Positions 56,004 through 64,000 of a DNA stretch of 64,000 nt are shown here, piece by piece (position 1 is the first letter of the stretch; each line of letters begins with the position of its first letter). The DNA comes from Omphiscola glabra (taxonomy: Eukaryota; Mollusca; Gastropoda; Lymnaeidae). Below the pieces are notes generated by a model. The model made no database searches. It was not told the origin of the DNA and worked only from the letters and a program-made list of their open reading frames with translations. The stretch spans positions 16,952,784 to 17,016,783 of the forward strand of contig OZ024808.1 of NCBI GenBank assembly GCA_964017045.1. Direction: 5' to 3'. The position numbers and the translations under genes were made by a program.

Positions 56004-56511
56004 GGGGTGAGGTTTGTGACTCAACAACTGTTATCTTCACGTTCTCCCACTGAGCCGCTTGGATCACGGCACCCATTCAAATATAGCACGTGAAAGAGTC
56101 TATTGTCATTTGTTGAAACAGTTTCAATAATTCAGAGGTCCTCAAAAATAAAATAAAAATAAATGCTAGAGTTAAAGAACAATTGAGGTTACAATTTAAT
56201 ATTTTAAAATTGAAATTATATACATATATATATATATATATATATTTAAAAACGTTCCAAATTTAGATCCAACCCACAACCATATCATTTTCTTTTACAT
56301 ACAGTCCGCGGGGCGGTATTGATGTGGGAAAAACACAAGTGCAAACAAATGCTTATCATCCATTATTTTTTTAGCAATGGTTATAAAGAGGATTTTATAA
56401 AGAGGTTTTTATAAAAAGGTTTTTATAAAGAGGCGTTTTGAAAACTACCAGCCGTTTCATAACAGAGGAAAGCTCCATCGCTTTTATTTAATTCTTCTTT
56501 CCTGTACAGGC
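56004..56511. other. Non-coding with (TA)n
   Basis: A TA microsatellite of about 25 nt lies at 56,221-56,246. A four-copy ATAAAGAGGTTTTT motif lies at 56,380-56,435. No gene recognised. Confidence 0.5.
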
Positions 56512-56519
56512 AGCTTTTT

Positions 56520-56930
56520 TTGTTATGTGGACGTATTGCCCGCGGACAATGTGTGCTAAAAGTAAGAAGAAGTTAGCATTGTTGTTTCGTGGACGTATGG
56601 CCCGCGGACAATGTGTGCTAAAAGTTAGAAGTTAGCATTGTTGTTTCGTGGACGTATTGCCCGTGGACAATGTGTGCTAAAAGTAAGAAGAAGTTAGCAT
56701 TGTTGTTTCGTGGACGTATTGCCCGCGCACAATGTGTGCTAAAAGTGAGAAGTTAGCATTGTTGTTTCGTGGACGTATTGCCCGCGGACAATGTGTGCTA
56801 AAAGTCAGAAGAAGTTAGCATTGTTGTTTCGTGGACGTATTGCCCGCGCACAATGTGTGCTTTAAGTAAGCAGAAGTTAGTATTTTTGTTTTGTGAAGGT
56901 GTTGCCCGCGGATAATTTGGTGCGATAAGT
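56520..56930. repeat. Minisatellite, 59/62-bp unit, about 7 copies
   Basis: Units contain GTGGACGTATTGCCCGCGGA and CAATGTGTGCTAAAAGTAAG. GAAGAA versus GAA makes the 62- and 59-bp forms, which alternate. Confidence 0.95.
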
Positions 56931-58044
56931 AAGAATCTCAATAGCTAATCTCAACTTGATTAAAATTCTGCTCACCCAACTTACTCTTTACATTTGACCG
57001 TGTTCCCCGCTGGGGAAATCCATTTTGCAAATATCGATTTTATTTTTAATGACCCTTACACTGCCCCCAACTTCTGAAGTGATATCACGTTAACTCGAAA
57101 AAAAATGGGGGAGGTGGCGAGAATCAACAAAAGCTCACCGCACTCAAAGCTTCACGACAGAAATCTGCTTTCAAAATTGTACTCCCTGGTGCGTTGATTG
57201 CGCTCGGCGCCAAGATTCTATCTGGAAAAGTGGGCTCGGCTCTTTGATTATTTGGAGCTGTGAGTAATCGACTGTAATCGCATGTGTCAAACGACAGGAA
57301 CCTTTACCCAAACTCAGCAGCGGCCACACACAACAAACAAAAGTGAACATGGGTTCCCTTGTCTCTTATTATTTCTTTCAACCAATTAACCGGGCCAACT
57401 GAGAGGGGTGGGGTGGGGAAGCATGAGCACAACAAGGTGGCAGAAACGAGCTGTGGTAGAGATTTCAATCAGGAATTTAGATAAAACGAAATCGCGATAC
57501 GAGGACTCTTTAAATTGTGACATTTTGCAGCATTTTATTTACCAGAAGTTTACTAATACTAATAGCGATGTCGGAATAAATCGGGTATCTGCGGTGTTGT
57601 GAATTTTTGTTTAATTATTAGATCTATTTTTTTTTTTTGTTACTGAGCTAGCAGTGCATGCATTGTAAGCAAGAAAAAAACACGTTTGCAATGGAAACGT
57701 GAAGAGATTCAACGGGACCCCATTTGAATCCGTTAGAGAAAAAGCATGGCAAAGTAAAACTTGTCTAACAAATGTCCACGGTCAGCAAGTCCATGGTCTT
57801 AATATGGGCAACAGTCGAAGCACGTTCCACATGGAAAACACCTTTCACAAAGCGTTTGTATTTATCTAGTAAGTCTTTCTTTTCAAAAGAAATATCATAG
57901 ATATTCTTGGTCTGCAAGAGGGATTACGCGTATCGGTTTATGACTATAAAAATAGTCAAATAATTCTCTCTTTTTTTTCAAGTTACTCTACGACCTGTTT
58001 GGCCGATCCTTCAATAAATCAACCGTGAAGCCATAAGCTGATAT
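56931..58044. other. Non-coding
   Basis: No gene, element or RNA recognised in about 1.1 kb. Confidence 0.4.
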
Positions 58045-58200
58045 AGAGGTCAGTGTCACAACTGATTCAGATCTCGATGCAATAACTGATACAGATCTCG
58101 ATGCAATAACTGATACAGATCTCGATGTAATAACTGATACAGATCTCGATGCAGTAACTGATACAGATCTCGATGCAGTAAATGATACAGAGTTCAATGC
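58045..58200. repeat. Minisatellite, 24-bp unit, about 6 copies
   Basis: Units contain CAGATCTCGATGCAATAACT and GATA. Confidence 0.92.
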
Positions 58201-58284
58201 CACAGTTAAATGCGACCGATCAACTTCAGCGTCCTTCAGCGTCGCCAAGCACTCATTCTGGGTCGAGTTCAATAAAGATTCAGA

Positions 58285-58670
58285 TCAACTCTAAAGTTAT
58301 GTCAGTCGTCGTGCGGAGTGGAACTAAACATGTGCATGAATATCCAACTCTAACTTTATGTCAGTCGACGTGCGGAGTGGAACTTAACATGTGCATGAAT
58401 ATCCAACTCTACCTTTATGTCAGTCGACGTGTGGAGTGGAACTAAACATGTGCATGAATATCCAACTCTACCTTTATGTCAGTCGACGTGTGGAGTGGAA
58501 CTAAACATGTGCATGAATATCCAACTCTAACTTTATGTCAGTCGACGTGTGGAGTGGAACTAAACATGTGCATGAATATCCAACTCTAACTTTGTGTCAG
58601 TCGACGTGTGGAGTGGAACTAAACATGTGCATGAATATCCAACTCTAACTTTATGTCAGTCGACGTGCAG
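58285..58670. repeat. Minisatellite, 59-bp unit, about 6.5 copies
   Basis: Units contain GGAGTGGAACTAAACATGTG and CATGAATATCCAACTCTAAC, then GTCAGTCGACGTG. Near-identical. Confidence 0.95.
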
Positions 58671-58891
58671 TTAAACGATATCTATCTGGCGGAGTGGAAC
58701 TACACATGTGTATGAATACCCAGCACCCTGTGAGCAATAAATACACTTCTGTCGCCATGACAAGCCTAAACGTAAGCGACAAGTATTCTGCCAAACTTAA
58801 TAAGAGGATTTCTTGGAGCCGTCATGGACACTTGAGACGCGCTCACGAAATTTCGTAAACTATTTCCATGTGTTGGAGTGGTCATTTAGAG

Positions 58892-59080
58892 ATACGGTTC
58901 TCTGCCTGTGGGTCGCGACCCCTTTGGGGGTAGAAAGACCCTAACACAGGGGTCGCCTAAGACCATCGGAAAACACATAGTTATGAGGTAGCAACGAACA
59001 TAACTTTATGGTTGGGGGGTCACCACAACATGAGGAACTGTAAGAAAGGGTCGCGGTATTAGGAAGGTTGAGAACCACTG
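58892..59080. mobile_element. SPIN-like hAT MITE
   Basis: The right end GGTTGAGAACCACTG is intact. The left end is decayed (ATACGGTTCTCTGCCTGTGG). Flanks ATTTAGAG and ATTTGGAG match at 7 of 8. 189 bp, with the CAGGGGTCGCCTAAGACCAT block intact. Confidence 0.92.
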
Positions 59081-59356
59081 ATTTGGAGAAAAAGAAAAAA
59101 GGAAATCCTTACACAAATTTCAGCGTTCTTACACCACACATTGCGTACAACAATCAATAACTCTACATCACCCCCCCCCCCCTTTTTTCCTTGGCTCAAA
59201 TTTTTTTCTTTAATGTCTGCCTACCCCGCCCCCTGTGAAGCAAGCAGCACTCTCCTTTTCATTGATTCCACCTTCTGGCAACACATTTTGATGAGTCTCC
59301 CTCCAGGCCGTATAACTTCTTCATCTTCAAACCTAGTTACTATCTCCCATCTTCAC

Positions 59357-59795
59357 CAGCGGTCCTCAACTTATCACCTCAACAGCATAAAAAAAAAACA
59401 AACGCCAAGACAACAGCGGCACTGTGTGGCTTTACACACAATGGCCAGGCCCTGTAAGCAGCTCTAAATATGGCCACGCCAAAGAACAATTTCTGGGGAA
59501 AGGGTCACACCATTGGAAACAATTGATGATGGGTCAGCTGCACTTAAGAATGGCCATTATATTCTGTTACTAAATTAATGTCCTAAGCATTCATACAGAT
59601 CTCCTAACAAATTCAAAAGCCAATGACCAAGGTGTGTTGTAACAAGAATAAAATTTCTAAACCTTATTGAGATATAGGGTGAAGGTCATTTAAATATAAT
59701 TCAATGGCAAACTTGAAAATAAAATCACATATCATTTTTTTAAAATGTGCTCTAAGTAGCCTAAGGTTCATTGCGCCATAGGTTGAGGACCACCG
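59357..59795. mobile_element. hAT-type non-autonomous element
   Basis: Ends CAGCGGTCCTCAAC and GGTTGAGGACCACCG are inverted, 439 bp apart. Flanks ATCTTCAC and ATCCCCAC match at 6 of 8. The interior is unlike the SPIN-like copies, so this is a different family with a similar end. Confidence 0.72.
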
Positions 59796-60324
59796 ATCCC
59801 CACTGAATGAAATTTAACGTTCATACAACCAGACTGAATAGTAACATCACATCCACCAAAACGTGAGTTGTTCATAGGGGGGGGGGGAATGAGCCAGTAA
59901 CGTGGGGTCACACGCTCCAGTAATAGCATATTTGATGAAGTAGGTCAGCGAGAAACAGAAATGTAACATGCCACGTAGATCTAATTTTTTTTTTTGTCTA
60001 ACGGTTTCAATACTTCCTTGACCTCGTGGCATCCTGCCAGCAGCCGATAATTTAATGATCCGACCCGGACCAATACGTCTCCACATTTAAGTGAAGTAAT
60101 TTGACTGAAATCTACGTCATAAGGCAATATGTATGGCACAAATAGAATCGTTCTCATCGGTATGCAACCAATCCCTTACGATCTTAGATAATAAACACAC
60201 GATGTCATCAAATGACATCTGAATTTAATTTGTTGATATCTTCGTGCCAAAGAATAGTTGACATTTCCTAACAAGTCAAAGTCGTAAATATTTCTCTGCA
60301 TCGATTTCTTTCCGCAATGACGGA
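59796..60324. other. Non-coding
   Basis: G run at 59,878-59,887. No gene recognised. Confidence 0.4.
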
Positions 60325-60545
60325 AACTGTAGGAACATTATTTTAAGTACCGCTCATCCGCTATGCATAAAAACATAGCCAACCCATCATAAGGTACAAC
60401 CTGTAGGAACATTCTTTAAGATCAGCTCATCCGCTTTGCATAACGACATAGCCAACCTATCATAGGGTACAAACTGTAGGAACCTTCTTGAATTTCAGCT
60501 CATCTGATATGCATAACAACATAACCAACCCATCAAAGGGAACAC
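60325..60545. repeat. Tandem repeat, about 73-bp unit, 3 copies
   Basis: Units contain CTGTAGGAACATTCTTTAAG and CATAGCCAACCCATCATA. Moderately diverged. Confidence 0.88.
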
Positions 60546-60629
60546 ATTATGCACAGCAACACAACCACCGCCTCATTTAACATAATTTATGATATGAATA
60601 TTAATCGAGTACGTTTTCTAACTATCCAC

Positions 60630-61050
60630 ATTAGAAACCGACCAAATTTCGGCTTCGGTAGAAAAGGAAAAGTTAACTTTCGGTTTAATTTCGGTTTCGG
60701 CCGAAAGTGATTAAGACTTTCGACCGAAAATGACTGGGGTTTTCGATCATCTACCAGAAGTCTGTCTCTAGGCCGGCAATCCGATATTCATTATCGATTG
60801 ATGTCTTGCTGTCATCGTATGTCATATGACTAATACTCTGCGAAAACTGTTCACAGCTGCATGACCGTCCTTTATTTAAAAAAAATAATAATTTTCAATT
60901 AGGTCTATAGACAAATGTTAACTGTTTTGTGGAAGAAAAACTAATGGAATGGTAATATTTATATTATTATTTTTGTTTTATTTTTTTCAAAAGTAAAATT
61001 TGGAAACCTAGGTTTATTCAATTCCTTCATTTGTGATATTTATTTTGATT
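60630..61050 (-). mobile_element. CCGAAA-rich non-autonomous element, copy B
   Basis: Starts (plus strand) ACCGACCAAATTTCGGCTTC and contains TTTCGGTTTCGGCCGAAAGT. It is the reverse-complement relative of 43,105-43,578. Its AT-rich right part (60,945-61,095) is followed by a second, tandem, diverged copy at about 61,105-61,250 (CATCATTATCATGCTCATAA in both). Confidence 0.7.
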
Positions 61051-61250
61051 CATCATTATCATGCTCATAACGTTGTCATAGGCAAAGGTGAATAATGTTG
61101 AATAATCCTAGGGAATGGTAATATTTCCATTATTATTTTTTTTAAATTTTTTTTTTAAATAAAAAATTAAGGAAACTTAGACTTATTCAATTCATTCATT
61201 TCTTGAAATCCATCATTATCATGCTCATAAACATTGTAATTGGCATTATA

Positions 61251-62022
61251 ATACGTGTGTGCATGTATCACTGGTTCGTATAATAATGATGTAGTAGGCC
61301 TACTGAAGACCTGTTTACTTTTTGGCGACCAATTTAGATGACTTTTGAGATTCTCCCCTGAGATTCATCAGAACAACGATTTTAAGAGACCCGGTTAAAA
61401 AAATGGGGGTGGGGGAGGTTGGTCGCCGAACGAAATAATGACGTCACCAGCACGGAAAGACTAACGTGTTGGTACCCGGCTAAATATTAATACAGCGATA
61501 TCCTGCCAGCTAGTTATGAAAACACAAAGCATTAGTATGACGATAAACGCGAAACATTGTGGTGATATTTTTGAAACCTTAATAACTGATATTAAGGTTA
61601 CAACTGGCTCTATTAGAGCCACAATAATTATTGTAGGTATATGTTCTAGGTTGTAATTATATTATAAAAGCAAATGTCACTCAAGGGTCTATTTTGCATG
61701 AGCTTTGCCTCCCGCCGGGTCCAAATTTTCTCTTCCCATAATACTTTAAAAAACAAGGTAAAGAAATATAAATTCCTTTCAAATTGAAATGGTAAAATCC
61801 AAAGTATCCATTAGATGTTTATTAATATTCTGGATGTTAAAAAAACACACAGAATGCACTATACCAGAACAAGGTTCAAACAAAAAAGCTTTTGTAGAAC
61901 TTACGCCTTGATGAATATTCCTTCTTAAAAGTTTCACCACTATAATTTTAGTATCGACACATTTTCCAAAGCTTTACTCACTGATCCCAACGTTTATTAT
62001 TTTTTTTTGTCAAATCTAATAT
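61251..62022. other. Non-coding, AT-rich
   Basis: Contains an isolated GACCTGTTTACT (61,310) resembling one MITE end, without the rest. No gene recognised. Confidence 0.4.
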
Positions 62023-62236
62023 AATCTTGGCGCACATCTCTATGTTATAATCTTGGCGCACACGCTCTATGTTATAATCTTGGCCCACAGGCTCTGTGTT
62101 ATAATCTTGGCGCACACGCTCTGTGTTATAATCTTGGCGCACAGGATCTGTGTTATAATCTTGGCGCACACGCTCTATGTTATAATCTTGGCCCACAAGC
62201 TCTGTGTTATTATCTTGGCGCACATGCTCTATGTTA
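62023..62236. repeat. Minisatellite, 27-bp unit, about 8 copies
   Basis: Units contain TTATAATCTTGGCGCACACG and CTCTATG. Two-unit variants (GCCCAC, CTGTG) recur in order. Confidence 0.94.
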
Positions 62237-62371
62237 AACGGTTAATCTTTAGCGCCATTTGGATGGGGGGAGGGGGGGGCGACCCACAAGTTCAAAGAAT
62301 CTGCTGCTGTAAGCGGTGATGTGTGACGAAAAAAATATTTTGCAATTTCTCCAACGGTACACCTTTTAAAA

Positions 62372-62850
62372 TGGCACGTCGGTGTTTACTCATCATATCC
62401 CATCTCTGACAGTACATCTTTAAATACCGGCAGTACATTTGTAAGTTAATGTTGACTCAACGGTGTTTACTCATCATATCCCATCTCTGACAGTGCATCT
62501 TTAAATACCGGCAGTACATCTTTAAATACCGGCAGTACATTTGTGAGTTAATGTTGACTCAACGGTGTTTACTCATCATATCCCATTTCTGACAGTACAT
62601 CTTTAAATACCGGCAGTACATCTTTAAATGCCGGCAGTACATCTTTAAATGCCGGCAGTACATCTTTAAATGCCGGCAGTACATCTTTAAATACCGGCAG
62701 TACATTTGTAAGTTAATGTTGACTCAACGGTGTTTACTTATCATATCCCATCTCTGACAGTACATCTTTAAATACCGGCAGTACATCTTTAAATGCCGGC
62801 AGTACATCTTTAAATGCCGGCAGTACATTTGTAAGTTAATGTTGACTCGG
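62372..62850. repeat. Composite repeat: about 80-bp unit with nested 21-bp units
   Basis: A larger unit (CGGTGTTTACTCATCATATC ... TTTGTAAGTTAATGTTGACT) occurs four times. Inside each copy a 21-bp unit (ATCTTTAAATGCCGGCAGTA) is present 1, 2, 5 and 3 times in turn. Confidence 0.94.
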
Positions 62851-63223
62851 TGACGTTATTGTTCACACGACTGTCACGTCAGCCTAAAGCTTTTTTTTTA
62901 GCGTACGACCTGTGATGCGGGTAACTAAACAACAAACATGCAGACAAACTCATACCTTCCTTGCCAGTTGTTTGGACTGGGGCGTACACGTTTGTGTCGC
63001 TTTTTTCTCTGAGGGGTTGGGGGGGGGGTGAAAATGTCCGGTAAAAATAAGTGTTTCCAACTCATTTGCTCGTCAACAATAACTGAGTTGTTTTTCTTGC
63101 ATAGATTAGTGAGAAGCTTGCGCTCAGGCCCCAAACAGACGATGTGCGTTTATTTAGAGAGTAGCCTATCATTAGGTCTACATGGTTTATATATCTTCAT
63201 AGATTGAACAATTCTTTTGGCTA

Positions 63224-64000
63224 CAGTTCAGTATACACCTATACCTCGCTATACGGCCGCTCTTTATACGGCATTTCGCTATTACGGCCTTTTAAAATTA
63301 TGGCACTTTTTCGGTTTACGGCCCACGATGTTTCATTATACGGCCAATAGATACCCTCTCTTTAGTTTCAGCTTCTCCCCTGACAGAGAACCTCTTTCAA
63401 ACGAGGAACTGATCCAGTTTGATACACAAGCACTTGATGAAGAGCCAGAGCCTGCTGTCTGCCAACAGCTAACTGCAAAGAACCTATCAAATGCACTTTC
63501 ATATTTTGAGCAGGGAATGAACATCCTTCTTCAAAATGATCCCGACGAATAACGCAGCGCTAAAGTGTCTAGAGGAGTAAATTCAGCAATTGCCTGTTAC
63601 AAAACTCTGTTAAAATAAACAGAAAGCAAGGCGAAGCAGACAACTTTGCACCAATATTTTCAACTGGGCCAATCCACAACAGCGGGAAGTGAGGATGGCA
63701 GATGATTTTTCGTGTTAATGTTCATCAGATTATAAAGTTTCTAAACATTTTATTTTATGTATAAATATGTGCATATGATTTCTTTTGTTTTTTAATTTAT
63801 ATGTTTATTTTTTTAAATTTCTGTTTACTATCACAATGTTTTGCACTTTTATTTTTATAGGAAATGAAAAGAATAAAATGATTTATGAACTAACGACTAT
63901 ATTATTTTATACAAAAATTGGAACAGATCCAATTAAATTTGTATGGGTTTATATCAAAATTATTGATTCATTATACGGCTTTTCGCTTTACGTCCAACTT
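63224..64000 (+). mobile_element. Tigger/pogo-type element, internally deleted, runs off the window
   Basis: The left end (CAGTATACACCTATACCTCG then CTATACGGCC) is followed almost at once by the C-terminal part of a transposase, so the catalytic core has been deleted. Similar CATTATACGGCTTTTCGCTT text at 63,970-63,990 marks the approach to the right end, which lies beyond the window. Confidence 0.7.
63385..63705 (+). pseudogene. Tigger-type transposase C-terminus, two internal stops
   Basis: One continuous frame reads REPLSNEELIQFDTQALDEE, LTAKNLSNALSYFEQGMNIL and LQNDPDE, then stop (63550-63552), RSAKVSRGVNSAIACYKTLL, then stop (63616-63618), then KQTTLHQYFQ. This order, including the closing KQTTL..YF motif, is that of pogo/Tigger and jerky-like DDE transposases. 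The DDE core itself is absent. Dead by two stops and deletion. Confidence 0.82.

Noticed and set aside
61300..61320. Possible further CAGACCTGTTTAC MITE end
   Set aside because: Only GACCTGTTTACT matches. The interior and opposite end are missing.

Overview
This is AT-rich metazoan nuclear DNA with one recognisable protein-coding gene. The content fits a mollusc, most likely a freshwater pulmonate snail. The reasons are long introns, very dense minisatellites, tRNA-derived SINEs, and several SPIN-like hAT miniature elements, a family reported (from memory) in the pond snail Lymnaea. The organism call is inference.

The gene lies on the minus strand and spans about 10,850-25,333 (possibly further upstream). 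It is the G-protein signalling modulator GPSM2 (LGN/Pins), the adaptor that orients the mitotic spindle. Fourteen coding exons can be joined with matching splice phases and GT/AG borders. They give about 670 residues: an N-terminal lead, eight TPR units, a linker keeping the RRFSMENMELMKLTP segment, four GoLoco motifs and a lysine-rich end. Twelve of the thirteen introns keep the reading frame across plain donors. The donor after the first GoLoco exon is unusual, because the exon tail together with its donor has been copied four times into the intron as a minisatellite (12,085-12,463).

The rest is non-coding. About 30% of the window is tandem repeat, in some 38 separate arrays with units of 15-105 bp. 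The largest is a 4-kb array of a 22-bp unit carrying one telomere-like CCCTAAC (37,560-41,565). Others are at 3.8-4.6, 28.9-30.1, 35.4-36.2, 44.1-45.5, 47.8-48.4, 48.6-50.3 and 55.3-56.0 kb. An unexpected share of these unrelated arrays have units of exactly 22 or 44 bp.

Mobile elements are mostly short non-autonomous DNA transposons. They include five SPIN-like hAT copies (four with 8-bp target duplications of the form nnnTAnnn), three further hAT-like elements (20.0, 52.9 and 59.4 kb), a MITE family with TIR CAGACCTGTTTAC (17.0, 33.4, and half at 27.8 kb), a CCGAAA-rich element present as an inverted pair (43.2 and 60.6 kb), MITEs with CAG.GGCGTAGC ends (2.6 and 32.3 kb), a pair of tRNA-type SINEs (46 kb), a decayed non-LTR reverse transcriptase (0.8-2.0 kb) and the C-terminus of a Tigger/pogo transposase (63.4 kb). 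No RNA genes, CRISPR arrays, or second host gene could be supported.
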